Assembly (NCBI GenBank): GCA_017621875.1
Contig: JAGASE010000001.1
Coordinates: forward strand, 124,001-188,000
Source of the DNA: Clostridia bacterium
GTDB taxonomy: Bacteria; Bacillota; Clostridia; UBA1381
Length of the DNA: 64,000 nt
Reading direction: 5' to 3'
Part shown: positions 9,984 to 18,695 of the stretch, piece by piece
How the letters are laid out: each line of letters opens with the position of its first letter
How positions within the stretch are numbered: position 1 is the stretch's first letter
Notes under the pieces: model-generated
Databases searched by the model: none
The model's input: the letters and a program-made list of their open reading frames with translations, nothing else
What the model was told of the DNA's origin: nothing
Position numbers and translations under genes: made by a program

Positions 9984-10577
9984 ATGGCTAGAAATATGCA
10001 ACCGGTTCTGAAGAGATGCAGAACTTTAGGAATTGAGCCTGCTGTTATGGGTATTCACAAAAGTTCAAACAAGAACCCAAATAAGAGCAGAAAGAAACAA
10101 TCTGAATATGGTTTGCAGTTAAATGAAAAGCAGAAGGTTAAGTTTATATACGGCGTTTTGGAAAAGCAGTTCAGAAAATATTATGTAATGGCTACCAAGA
10201 AGCACGGTATTACAGGTGAAGAGCTGTTATCAATCTTAGAGACAAGACTTGATAATGTAGTTTTCAGATTAGGCTTAGCTAACACAAGAAGAGAAGCAAG
10301 ACAAATCGTAAACCACGGACACATTCTGGTAAACGGTAAGAAGGTGGATATCCCATCATACATCGTAAAGACCGGCGACACCGTTGCACTTCGCGAGAAG
10401 AGCAAGGCTTCACAGAGAATGAAGGATATAGCTGAAGCAAACGCTTCAAGAGCTGTACCAAAGTGGTTAGACATGGACAAGAATACACAGCAGGGCAAGG
10501 TTGTTGCACTTCCTACTCGTGAGGATATTGATTACGAGGTTGAAGAACATCTGATCGTCGAGTTGTATTCTAAGTAA
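9984..10577 (+). CDS. rpsD: 30S ribosomal protein S4
   Basis: The 197-residue product has the S4 RNA-binding domain ([20 protein letters not shown], then [20 protein letters not shown]) after an N-terminal domain, and ends LIVELYSK. S4 is a primary 16S rRNA binder and, in E. coli, the repressor of the alpha operon, which makes the leader upstream of rpsM relevant. Confidence 0.98.
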   Translation: MARNMQPVLKRCRTLGIEPAVMGIHKSSNKNPNKSRKKQSEYGLQLNEKQKVKFIYGVLEKQFRKYYVMATKKHGITGEELLSILETRLDNVVFRLGLANTRREARQIVNHGHILVNGKKVDIPSYIVKTGDTVALREKSKASQRMKDIAEANASRAVPKWLDMDKNTQQGKVVALPTREDIDYEVEEHLIVELYSK

Positions 10578-10640
10578 TAAATGTTTTTACCCTCGGTAAG
10601 TGGATAAGTTACATGAATATGTGAAGGAGGGTTCGATACG

Positions 10641-11585
10641 ATGATAGAAATGGAAAAACCCAATATAGAATGTAAAGGACTAACAGGAAACCACGGTGTT
10701 TTTGAAGTAACACCGCTGGAGCGTGGCTACGCTACCACTATCGGTAACTCGCTGCGTAGAATATTGCTGTCATCACTTCCGGGTGCTGCAGCAACCTCCG
10801 TTAAGATTGACGGAGTACAGCATGAGTTTTCGACAGTGCCGGGCGTTAAAGAGGATGTTACAGAGCTTATTCTGAACATCAAAAAGCTCGCAATAAAATT
10901 ACATTCTGACTCACCGAAGACAGTATTTATTGAAGCAAAGGGTGCTTGCGAGATTACAGCGGCTGACATCACAGCTGATGCAGACGTTGAAATCTTTAAT
11001 CCGGATTTGCATATTGCAACCTTGAATGAGGACGCAAGACTGTATATGGAAATCACCATTGCGAAGGGACGCGGATATATTTCTGCTGAAAAGAATAAGC
11101 AGATGCTCCAGCCGCCGGTTGGCGTTATCCCGGTAGATTCTATCTTTACCCCGGTAAAGAAGGTTAATTATACTGTTGAAAATACACGCGTTGGCAGCAA
11201 CACAGACAGGGAAAAGCTCACTGTTGAGGTTACTACCAACGGTACAACAAAGCCTGATGAGGCTGTTAGCTTAGCTGCTAAGATTATGAACGACCTTTTG
11301 ATGCTGTTCGTTGACCTTTCGGAGGAAGCAAAGAACACCGAAATTGTCAAGGAAAAAGAAGAAAGCAAAAAGGAAAAGGTACTTGAAATGTCAATTGAGG
11401 ACCTTGACCTGTCGGTTCGTTCATACAACTGCTTGAAGCGTGCGGGAATCAACACTGTTGAGGACCTTGCAAACAAGTCGGAAGAGGAAATGATGAAGGT
11501 CAGAAACCTCGGAAGAAAGTCGCTTGACGAAGTCAAGTATAAGCTGCACGCTTTAGGTCTTGCGTTAAAAGAAGAAGAAGACTGA
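10641..11585 (+). CDS. rpoA: RNA polymerase subunit alpha
   Basis: The 314-residue protein has the alpha N-terminal dimerisation domain ([20 protein letters not shown]) and the C-terminal helix-hairpin-helix domain ([31 protein letters not shown]), joined by an acidic/lysine-rich linker. It assembles RNA polymerase and contacts activators and UP elements. It starts at 10641 after GAAGGAGG. Confidence 0.98.
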   Translation: MIEMEKPNIECKGLTGNHGVFEVTPLERGYATTIGNSLRRILLSSLPGAAATSVKIDGVQHEFSTVPGVKEDVTELILNIKKLAIKLHSDSPKTVFIEAKGACEITAADITADADVEIFNPDLHIATLNEDARLYMEITIAKGRGYISAEKNKQMLQPPVGVIPVDSIFTPVKKVNYTVENTRVGSNTDREKLTVEVTTNGTTKPDEAVSLAAKIMNDLLMLFVDLSEEAKNTEIVKEKEESKKEKVLEMSIEDLDLSVRSYNCLKRAGINTVEDLANKSEEEMMKVRNLGRKSLDEVKYKLHALGLALKEEED

Positions 11586-11614
11586 TTTTCCCGGATGAAA
11601 AGGAGGAATTGTTA

Positions 11615-11953
11615 ATGGGTACAAGAAAGTTAAATCTTCCTACCGACCAGAGAATGGCACTCCTCAGAAACTTGGTAACAAGCTTTTTGGAGAACGGAAG
11701 AGTTGAAACAACATTAACAAGAGCTAAAGAAGCTCAGAGTTTGGCTGAAAAGATGATTACTCTCGGTAAGACAAACACATTGCACTCTCGCCGTCAAGCT
11801 TTGGAGTTTATTACAAAAGAAGACGTTGTAACAAAGGTTTTCGAGGAAATTGCTCCTAAGTATGCTGACAGAAACGGTGGTTATACAAGAATTATGCAGA
11901 CAGGTCCGCGTCGCGGAGACTCTGCTCCTATGGCTATTCTTGAACTGGTGTAA
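11615..11953 (+). CDS. rplQ: 50S ribosomal protein L17
   Basis: The 112-residue protein starts [20 protein letters not shown] and contains the L17 ending [21 protein letters not shown]17 lies near the exit tunnel. The ATG at 11615 is preferred over an upstream TTG because of spacing from AAGGAGG. It is the last gene of the superoperon. Confidence 0.98.
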   Translation: MGTRKLNLPTDQRMALLRNLVTSFLENGRVETTLTRAKEAQSLAEKMITLGKTNTLHSRRQALEFITKEDVVTKVFEEIAPKYADRNGGYTRIMQTGPRRGDSAPMAILELV

Positions 11954-11957
11954 TATT

Positions 11958-11991
11958 AAAAGAGACTTGACCTGAGTCAAGTCTCTTTTTC
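11958..11991 (+). terminator. Intrinsic terminator of the ribosomal superoperon
   Basis: A perfect 11-bp stem (11961-11971 agagacttgac, 11976-11986) with the loop ctga is followed by a T-run and preceded by A residues. It could also act for transcripts coming from the minus strand. It lies 7 bp after the rplQ stop. Confidence 0.95.
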
Positions 11992-12043
11992 GTTGCAATT
12001 AATGCTATTTTCCAATAATTCATCAAAAGCTTTATCTGATATT

Positions 12044-14140
12044 TTAAAAATCAAATACCGCTTTTCCGTTTTCAAGCTTAAGCTGTGCCGCGAATTTATT
12101 CCCGGTTCTTTTTGAAACAAAGCCCTCTATTTTAAAGGTTTTGCCCGTTTCCAAAAGCTGTCGCATATTTGCCATGGAAATTGTTCTTTGGCAGATTACG
12201 TTATTCACCGAAAATTTACAGCCTTCGCGATAGCCGCAGCAGCCATAGCCGTAACGCGTGCGGACAACGTCTCTGCCGCACAGCGGACACTTGCCTGCAA
12301 TATCGCCTACAAAGCCATCATCAGTATCAAGCTCCGGCTTTTCCTCGCGTTTTTTGAAAACTTCGGCTATTTCTTTCTCGGCAAGTGCAACGCCGTCCTT
12401 GATTTCAATTTCGCCGCGGAAAACCTTTTTTAAAGCTCTGCCCAACTCGGAGGTTTTATACTTGTCCATGCTGATGCCCATTCGCACAAGCGACTCAATC
12501 AAAAACTCACCGTCAGGCAAAATGGTATAAACGTCCTTTTTAAGCTGAATATATTTGCTTTTTCTGGCGTTATCAATAATTCCTGTTCGTGTCGCCTCCG
12601 TTCCAAGCTCAAGTCCTTCAAAAATCGCTCTGTATTCCTCTTCGTCGCTCTCATTTTCAATATTCTGCTTGTCCTCCTTAAAAGGATTTTTCAGATAATT
12701 ATTAAGAGTCTCAATCGTATAATGCTTGGGCGGATTTGTTTCCTTTTCACATGGCTTAAAGTCAATGCTCACTTCATCGCCAACCTCAAGCGGCGGAAGA
12801 ATTTTGTCCTTCTTGGTATAATCATCATACTTCGTCCAGCCTTTTTCAAGGATAACGGTGCCTTTTAAAGTAAATTCTTCATATTCTCCGACCTTGATTT
12901 TAATTTCGTTTTTCTCTGCAACACATTCCTCGCTGCAGAAAACCGCAGCAAAACGGCGGATTATGGTAGAATAAACCTTGTATTCATCATCAGAAAGACT
13001 GTCCTTTGAAGGGAGCTTATAGGTCGGCGTAAGTGCCGAGTGCGACTCAATTTTTGAGTCGTCGAAAATCGTTTTCTTAAACTTGAACTCCACAGGATAT
13101 CCCAGTTTTTTGACTTCGGCGATTATGCTTTTAACCTTATCCTGTTCGGCGGTTGCAAGATATTCCGAGTTTGTTCTGGGGTATGTAACATATCCCTTTT
13201 CATAAAGTCCCTGAAGGATTTTAAGGCTCTCCTCCATGGACATTTTATATTTTTTACCCAGCACATTCTGCAGCTTTGTAAGCGAATACAGCTTGCCGGG
13301 ATTTATGGTGTCCTTTTTACGTTTTTTAGACGTAACAACCGCCTTTTCGGCATTATACCTATCGCAAAGCTCCTGAGCCTTTTTCAGCTCATTTTTACTG
13401 AATTTCTCCTTGCTCGAAAGCTCTATTTCCTCGCCCTTGGTTTCTGCCTTGCTCACGATTGCGTAATAAATTTCCGGCTTGAAATTACGTATCTGCATAT
13501 CGCGGTCGTAAATTGCCTTTACAATCGGAACAATAACTCTGCCCACACGAAGGAGCGTGCCTGTTTTCAAAGTCGCATACCGCGTGAGATTTACGCCGTA
13601 AAGCCAATCAATATAAGTTCTTGCAAAGCCCTCGTTTGCAAGGTTTTCATACTCTGCTTCGTCCTTCATTTCGCTGAGGGCTTTATTTATCGTCTGCGGC
13701 GTCTGGTCGGGCAGCCACAGCCTTTTAAAGCTTTTGCCGCTGACGCCTGTTTTTCCGACGCAAATTCTTACAATGATTTCTCCCTCTCGGTCCGAGTCGC
13801 CTGCATTTACGATAGTGTCAACGTCCTCACGTATGCAAAGAGACTTTATTATTTCAAACTGCCTTTTTACGCCCGGGTCAACAGACTTATCCTTACCCTT
13901 TTTCAGCTGAAACTCGAATTTTTCGGGGAAACAGGGAATATTTTTCAGAGACCATCTGCCGTCGGGATTGGGGCTGTAGTCCTCGATATCGGCAAGCGAA
14001 AAAAGATGACCGAATGCCCATGTAACAATATATTTATCATCATAAAGGCAGCCTTCTGCCTTTTTCATTTTGCCTATGCTCGCCGCAATATTGCGTGCAA
14101 GACTGGGTTTTTCTGCGATTATAAGTATAATTTCAATCAC
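12044..14140 (-). CDS. topB: DNA topoisomerase III
   Basis: This type IA topoisomerase relaxes negative supercoils and decatenates single-stranded junctions. It shows an N-terminal TOPRIM domain (LIIAEKPSLARNIA; acidic motif NAGDSDREGE), the catalytic tyrosine Tyr320 in GYVTYPRTNSEYL, and a C-terminal zinc-ribbon-like region (CPLCGRDV ... CCGY). The start is uncertain. The frame extends to a GTG at 14170, but that lies inside a terminator hairpin. I place it at GTG 14140, where AGGAG is only 1 nt away; a near-cognate start a few codons on is possible. Confidence 0.92.
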   Translation of the reverse strand: MIEIILIIAEKPSLARNIAASIGKMKKAEGCLYDDKYIVTWAFGHLFSLADIEDYSPNPDGRWSLKNIPCFPEKFEFQLKKGKDKSVDPGVKRQFEIIKSLCIREDVDTIVNAGDSDREGEIIVRICVGKTGVSGKSFKRLWLPDQTPQTINKALSEMKDEAEYENLANEGFARTYIDWLYGVNLTRYATLKTGTLLRVGRVIVPIVKAIYDRDMQIRNFKPEIYYAIVSKAETKGEEIELSSKEKFSKNELKKAQELCDRYNAEKAVVTSKKRKKDTINPGKLYSLTKLQNVLGKKYKMSMEESLKILQGLYEKGYVTYPRTNSEYLATAEQDKVKSIIAEVKKLGYPVEFKFKKTIFDDSKIESHSALTPTYKLPSKDSLSDDEYKVYSTIIRRFAAVFCSEECVAEKNEIKIKVGEYEEFTLKGTVILEKGWTKYDDYTKKDKILPPLEVGDEVSIDFKPCEKETNPPKHYTIETLNNYLKNPFKEDKQNIENESDEEEYRAIFEGLELGTEATRTGIIDNARKSKYIQLKKDVYTILPDGEFLIESLVRMGISMDKYKTSELGRALKKVFRGEIEIKDGVALAEKEIAEVFKKREEKPELDTDDGFVGDIAGKCPLCGRDVVRTRYGYGCCGYREGCKFSVNNVICQRTISMANMRQLLETGKTFKIEGFVSKRTGNKFAAQLKLENGKAVFDF

Positions 14141-14159
14141 ACTCCTAAAAGGTGTTAAC

Positions 14160-14185
14160 GCCGACCGCACAATTCTGCGGTCGGC
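14160..14185 (-). terminator. Terminator-like hairpin after the VanW-family gene
   Basis: The arms gccgaccgca and tgcggtcggc form a perfect 10-bp stem with a 6-base loop. On the minus strand it lies after the repeat that follows the stop of the gene at 14259. A-rich bases precede it and only a modest T-stretch follows. Confidence 0.7.
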
Positions 14186-14193
14186 ACTGTTTT

Positions 14194-14262
14194 ATTATGC
14201 AGGAAACCTGCGTTGCAGATGACGGAATAACAAAGCTGCTGATTAAATCCCTACGCTTTTAT
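14194..14262 (-). repeat. Diverged copy of the 92-bp 3'-UTR repeat (family 2)
   Basis: Read on the minus strand from the stop at 14259, this stretch matches the third unit of the array at 34272-34550: it has ttgttattccgtcat, cgcaggtttcctgcataata, and then a unique hairpin. It lacks the cccgcctgcggg segment. In both places the repeat lies between a stop codon and a terminator hairpin. Confidence 0.75.
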
Positions 14263-15944
14263 CCTACATTAGGTGTAGGTCTTGGATTCTGCGTTGCCTC
14301 CGTTGTAGGCTCAGAGGTGACCTCTGCCTCAGGTGTCGGCTCCGGCACAGGAGTCGGAGTTGGCGGAAGCGTCGGCAGCGGAGCAGGAACCTTTGCTCCT
14401 ATCGCAACCTTGGTCGGAACCATTTTATAAACACTTCTGCCCATTTTTTCTGATTTTACTTCCTTGCCGTTTTCCAGAACGATCCTTGTGGTTTCCACAG
14501 TGTAGCCTGTTTTGCCCTTGGAAAGCACCTTTTTAGAGCCTACAGGCAGTGTTTTATCCTGAATTTCCTCTACAGTCGGTTCTTTCGTTTCAATTATATT
14601 ATTCACTATTTTCACCGTTTTTTCTGCCGCAGGCTTTGTGCCATGGATTGAAACAGTGATTTTTCCGCCGCCGGCAGTTGTAGTGATTTTTATAGGATAT
14701 GCGGTGCTATTTTCAAATTTAAAATCCAGCGTTCCATATGATACCGTTGCGTCCTGCCCTTTCGGAACGTATGCAACCGTCATGGAATGATTTCGACGCT
14801 CCGTAATCTTTAAATCGGCATACAAAACAGCGGAATAAAGCGTACTGCTGACCTGGCATACACCGCCGCCCGTTCCCTGTACCGATTCGCCGTTTACAAA
14901 AACAGGTGCTTCGCGAAAGCCTGCCGCCTTTGTTCTTGCCCCAACCGTTTCATTGAAGGAAAAAATCGCTCCCGGTGCAAGTATCACTTCATCTATCTTA
15001 GCCGCGGCAAGCTCCACGTTCGTGCTTCGGCTTTTATCCGATGCAGGATATGAGGTTGAATACTGCGAAAGTACGTGATTAAACAGCTGATGCTTAAGCT
15101 CCTCAAGAGTCATTTCAGGCTCAAGCCAAATAAGCTTAAGCTCTATTGTTTCGCCGTTTTTGAGCTTTTCAATCTGCGTTCCTGCCTCAATAGCGTCAAT
15201 CTGCCGTCCTATCACCTCGGGAATAAGCTCCACGCCTGCCTCAGTGATTTTATATGATGCGTCAACAGGGGACATATAAATTTCATCATAAAGGCTCTGG
15301 GCATCGGGAATATGAGGAAAATCCCTTTCAAGCTGAATAAATATTCTATCCGCGTCGCTGCCGACTGCTGAGTTAAAGCTTGCAATCGCTTTTGATAAAT
15401 CCTTGCTCTGTCCCGCTGTACCTCTTTTTACGCTGACCGAATCACCGCCGTATTCCAAAATATATTTCTTCTGCTCGCCGTTCAGGCTCACGCCGAAGCT
15501 GTATATAATTTCGGACAGCTTTTCGGTATCATAAGCACATATGTAATCAAAATTCCGCGGTTTGAAATGAAGCTTTACGAGAGTAAAGGCATTTTCAAGC
15601 ATATTGCCGCTTCTTCCTACTGAAAACGCTGCCTTTGCGGTTTTTTCTGCATCGCGTGAAAGCAGGATATCCGCTCCTTTAAAGCTTACTTCCTTTCCAA
15701 GCATTGTGTAGAGCGTAATTTCTCGCTCTGAAAGACCGTCATCCTTTGAAAGTGCCGCTTGTGCCTCAAGCTCGGTCATTCCGCTAAGGTCGATTCCGCA
15801 TACAGTAACACCTTTTGCTATTGTTTTGCCCGGAGAAGCCAAAACGGCAAAAAATGTGCAAATTACGGCAAAAAACAAAAGTATGACGGCAACAGCTGTT
15901 ATACGGAAATTTCTTTTTTTACTTTTCGGATTTTCATTTTTCAT
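14259..15944 (-). CDS. VanW/YoaR-family cell-surface protein
   Basis: The 561-residue protein has a short cytoplasmic lysine-rich start, one transmembrane segment (about residues 14-36), a peptidoglycan-binding-like extracellular region, and a VanW domain. Key motifs are APGAIFSFNETVGARTKAAG and GTGGGVCQVSSTLYSAVLYA. It ends in a proline/threonine/glutamate-rich tail of about 35 residues, probably wall-spanning or disordered. VanW-domain proteins occur with cell-wall and vancomycin-resistance genes, but their reaction is not established. No resistance genes are nearby, so a general envelope role is more likely. Confidence 0.85.
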   Translation of the reverse strand: MKNENPKSKKRNFRITAVAVILLFFAVICTFFAVLASPGKTIAKGVTVCGIDLSGMTELEAQAALSKDDGLSEREITLYTMLGKEVSFKGADILLSRDAEKTAKAAFSVGRSGNMLENAFTLVKLHFKPRNFDYICAYDTEKLSEIIYSFGVSLNGEQKKYILEYGGDSVSVKRGTAGQSKDLSKAIASFNSAVGSDADRIFIQLERDFPHIPDAQSLYDEIYMSPVDASYKITEAGVELIPEVIGRQIDAIEAGTQIEKLKNGETIELKLIWLEPEMTLEELKHQLFNHVLSQYSTSYPASDKSRSTNVELAAAKIDEVILAPGAIFSFNETVGARTKAAGFREAPVFVNGESVQGTGGGVCQVSSTLYSAVLYADLKITERRNHSMTVAYVPKGQDATVSYGTLDFKFENSTAYPIKITTTAGGGKITVSIHGTKPAAEKTVKIVNNIIETKEPTVEEIQDKTLPVGSKKVLSKGKTGYTVETTRIVLENGKEVKSEKMGRSVYKMVPTKVAIGAKVPAPLPTLPPTPTPVPEPTPEAEVTSEPTTEATQNPRPTPNVG

Positions 15945-15961
15945 TTACATCAATTCTTTCA

Positions 15962-16480
15962 TCAATTAAAAAATCTTCTGTATTCATCAATATATTCGGA
16001 ATACTTGACCATATATTCCTTTATTTCCGCATTTTTCATCAAAAGAACAAATGCTTTTCTGACATTTTTTATAAATCGGTAATCAAGCTCGTCTGCCGAA
16101 AGCTCGCGAGAGAGCGGACAGACAGATTTTGCACGCGGATCCATAATAATTTCAAGCTCTCCGTCCTTGTTTATATAAGGAGTGAGCGGAAATATTCTGC
16201 AGGCAAGCGGACGCTGATAGCGGTCACAGCTTCCTTGGCAGAAAAGTATCGGCACATTTTTTTTCTTTCCGTTATATTCATAGGTAAAATCCGATTTTTC
16301 GATGCTTGCCCAATCGGGGTTTAAAAGCCGATACACGCTCTCCTCGCCGGGAAAAAGATACATTCCTGCCTCGTCGCCCTTGCAGCACGCACCGCCGCAG
16401 AGCATGCCGCAGTCGATTTTCATTGGTGTGCTGTTGTCAAAAAGCCGATAAAGCTGCAGATAAACATATGCAATATTCAT
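15962..16480 (-). CDS. YkgJ-family cysteine-cluster protein
   Basis: The 172-residue protein has a cysteine pattern near residues 24-33 (CGMLCGGACCKGDEAGMYL) and CQGSCDRYQRPLACRIFPL further on, typical of YkgJ/Fe-S-or-zinc cluster proteins (PF03692). The function is unknown; metal or Fe-S binding is inferred from the cysteines. It is 18 bp upstream of the VanW-family gene on the same strand, so probably co-transcribed. Confidence 0.8.
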   Translation of the reverse strand: MNIAYVYLQLYRLFDNSTPMKIDCGMLCGGACCKGDEAGMYLFPGEESVYRLLNPDWASIEKSDFTYEYNGKKKNVPILFCQGSCDRYQRPLACRIFPLTPYINKDGELEIIMDPRAKSVCPLSRELSADELDYRFIKNVRKAFVLLMKNAEIKEYMVKYSEYIDEYRRFFN

Positions 16481-16585
16481 GGTTATAATCCTCTCTGTTT
16501 GGCGGTAAAATAATACCGCATACCAACATTTATCACATAATATTTTATCACAATTTCATTTTAATTACAATACTCAAACCTGAAT

Positions 16586-16614
16586 TTGACAAAATTCACT
16601 AAACATTGTATAAT
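16586..16614 (+). promoter_or_regulatory. Sigma-A promoter for the topoisomerase operon
   Basis: TTGACA (16586-16591) and TATAAT (16609-16614) are both perfect consensus with a 17-bp spacer. They lie 56 bp before the gene at 16670. Confidence 0.9.
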
Positions 16615-16669
16615 AAAGTGATAAAATGTGTATTGAAATTCAATATATAGATAGAGAAAGGAAATTACT

Positions 16670-18682
16670 ATGCCAAAGAAAAAGGAAGAATACGGTAATC
16701 AGAGCATAACAAGCCTGAAGGGTGCTGACCGTGTACGTAAGCGCCCTGCGGTTATATTCGGCTCTGACGGACTGGAGGGATGCCAGCATTCCTTCTTTGA
16801 AATCCTGTCCAATTCTATTGACGAGGCCCGCGAAGGCTACGGCAGTATTATTGAAATCACCCGCTTTGCCGACGGTAGCATTGAGGTACGTGACAGCGGA
16901 CGAGGCATACCTGTTGATTACAACGAAAAGGAAGAACGCTACAACTGGGAGTTGGTTTTCTGCGAGCTTTACGCCGGAGGTAAATATAACAATAACGACG
17001 GCGGTATGTATGAATACAGTCTTGGTCTTAACGGACTGGGTGCGTGTGCAACGCAGTATTCGGCAGAATACATGGACGTTGAGGTTGTACGCGATAAAAC
17101 AAAATATACACTGCATTTTGAAAAGGGCGAAAACGTTGGAGGTCTTACAAAAACACCTGTTTCCACAAACAAAACCGGAACGACAATTAAGTGGAAGCCT
17201 GACCGCGATGTTTTTACAGATATTAATATTCCCGTTGAATTTTACAAGGACGTTCTGCAGAAGCAGGCAATGACCAATGCGGGAATCCGATTTGTTTTAT
17301 ACAACGAATCCGATGAGGGAACGCAGCTTTTTGAATATTTCTACGAAAACGGTATTGTGGACTATTTAAACGACGCAGTAGGGGACAAGGGCTTTACTCA
17401 AACCGAGGTTTGGGACGCAGAGCGAATCGGACGCGACCGAGAGGACAAGCCTGAATACAAGGTAAAAATGCAGATTGCGTTCTGCTTTTCATCAACCGTA
17501 AATATGCTCGAATATTACCACAACTCAAGCTGGCTGGAGCATGGCGGCTCGCCCGATAAGGCGGTGAAAAATGCGTTTGTATATGCAATCGACCAATACC
17601 TTAAACAGAACGGCAAATATAACAAAACCGAGGCGAAAATAAGCTTTACCGATGTTGCCGACTGCCTGGCACTGGTTATAAATTCTTTCTCTACGCAGAC
17701 AAGCTATGAGAATCAGACGAAAAAGGCGATAAACAACAAGTTTATTCAGGAGGCAATGACGGAATTTTTGCGTCATCAGCTTGAGGTTTACTTTATTGAA
17801 AATCGAACCGATGCGGAAAAAATTGCAAATCAGGTGCTTGTGAACAAACGCAGCCGAGAGAATGCAGAAAAGGTGCGTATCGACACCAAAAAGAAGCTTA
17901 CCGGTACAATGGATATCACAAACCGCGTTGAAAAATTTGTTGACTGCCGCAGCAAGGACATCTCAAAACGAGAGGTCTATATCGTGGAGGGTGACTCGGC
18001 TTTAGGCTCATGTAAGCTTGCCCGCGATGCATCTTTCCAGGCGATAATGCCGATACGCGGTAAAATTTTGAACTGCTTAAAGGCAGATTATGCAAAAATT
18101 TTCAAAAGCGACGTAATCCTTGACCTTTTAAAGGTTTTGGGCTGCGGAATTGAGATAAAATCAAAGCACATCAAGGGAATCGAGGAATTTAACATCGACA
18201 ATCTTCGCTGGGACAAGGTTATCATCTGTACCGATGCGGATGTGGACGGTTTCCAGATTCGCACGCTCGTGCTGACTATGATTTACCGCCTGATACCGAG
18301 TCTTATCGACCTCGGGAAGGTATTCATTGCCGAATCGCCGCTTTACGAAATAACTATCGAGAAAACAAAACGCAAGGGCGAAAAGCTGTTTGCGTACACC
18401 GACGGCGAGAAGGAGGAAATCCTTAAAAAGCTGGCAGAGGACGGACTTTCCAAGGGAGATTACGACATCAAGCGCAGCAAGGGACTCGGTGAAAACCAGC
18501 CCGAAATGATGAGCTTGACCACAATGCACCCTGCAACACGACGTCTTATCAAAATCACGCCTGAAAGCGTGGAACGCACCGCACAGGTATTTGATATTCT
18601 CCTCGGCGATAATCTTGCCGAGAGAAAAGAACACATTGCACAAAACGGGCATTTATACATGGAAATGCTGGATATAAGCTAA
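16670..18682 (+). CDS. Type IIA topoisomerase ATPase subunit (GyrB/ParE-like, divergent)
   Basis: The 670-residue protein has the GHKL ATPase domain (EILSNSIDEAREG, then RDSGRGIPVD and LGLNGLGA), the transducer, and a TOPRIM domain. The TOPRIM motif is EGDSALGSCK from Glu440, where GyrB/ParE normally reads EGDSAGGSAK, and DADVDGFQIR from Asp522 replaces DADVDGAHIR. The acidic Mg-binding residues are kept, so it should be active. It is probably topoisomerase IV subunit B or a related second type II enzyme, paired with the next gene 13 bp downstream. Confidence 0.88.
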   Translation: MPKKKEEYGNQSITSLKGADRVRKRPAVIFGSDGLEGCQHSFFEILSNSIDEAREGYGSIIEITRFADGSIEVRDSGRGIPVDYNEKEERYNWELVFCELYAGGKYNNNDGGMYEYSLGLNGLGACATQYSAEYMDVEVVRDKTKYTLHFEKGENVGGLTKTPVSTNKTGTTIKWKPDRDVFTDINIPVEFYKDVLQKQAMTNAGIRFVLYNESDEGTQLFEYFYENGIVDYLNDAVGDKGFTQTEVWDAERIGRDREDKPEYKVKMQIAFCFSSTVNMLEYYHNSSWLEHGGSPDKAVKNAFVYAIDQYLKQNGKYNKTEAKISFTDVADCLALVINSFSTQTSYENQTKKAINNKFIQEAMTEFLRHQLEVYFIENRTDAEKIANQVLVNKRSRENAEKVRIDTKKKLTGTMDITNRVEKFVDCRSKDISKREVYIVEGDSALGSCKLARDASFQAIMPIRGKILNCLKADYAKIFKSDVILDLLKVLGCGIEIKSKHIKGIEEFNIDNLRWDKVIICTDADVDGFQIRTLVLTMIYRLIPSLIDLGKVFIAESPLYEITIEKTKRKGEKLFAYTDGEKEEILKKLAEDGLSKGDYDIKRSKGLGENQPEMMSLTTMHPATRRLIKITPESVERTAQVFDILLGDNLAERKEHIAQNGHLYMEMLDIS

Positions 18683-18695
18683 GGAGGCGAGGAAA

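Noticed and set aside
10628-10640. tRNA T-loop-like gttcga
   Set aside because: It is only the rpoA ribosome-binding region; no cloverleaf can be formed there.
14259-15944. Vancomycin-resistance gene cluster
   Set aside because: Only a VanW-type domain is present; no vanA/H/X/Y or two-component genes are near, and VanW domains are common in ordinary surface proteins.
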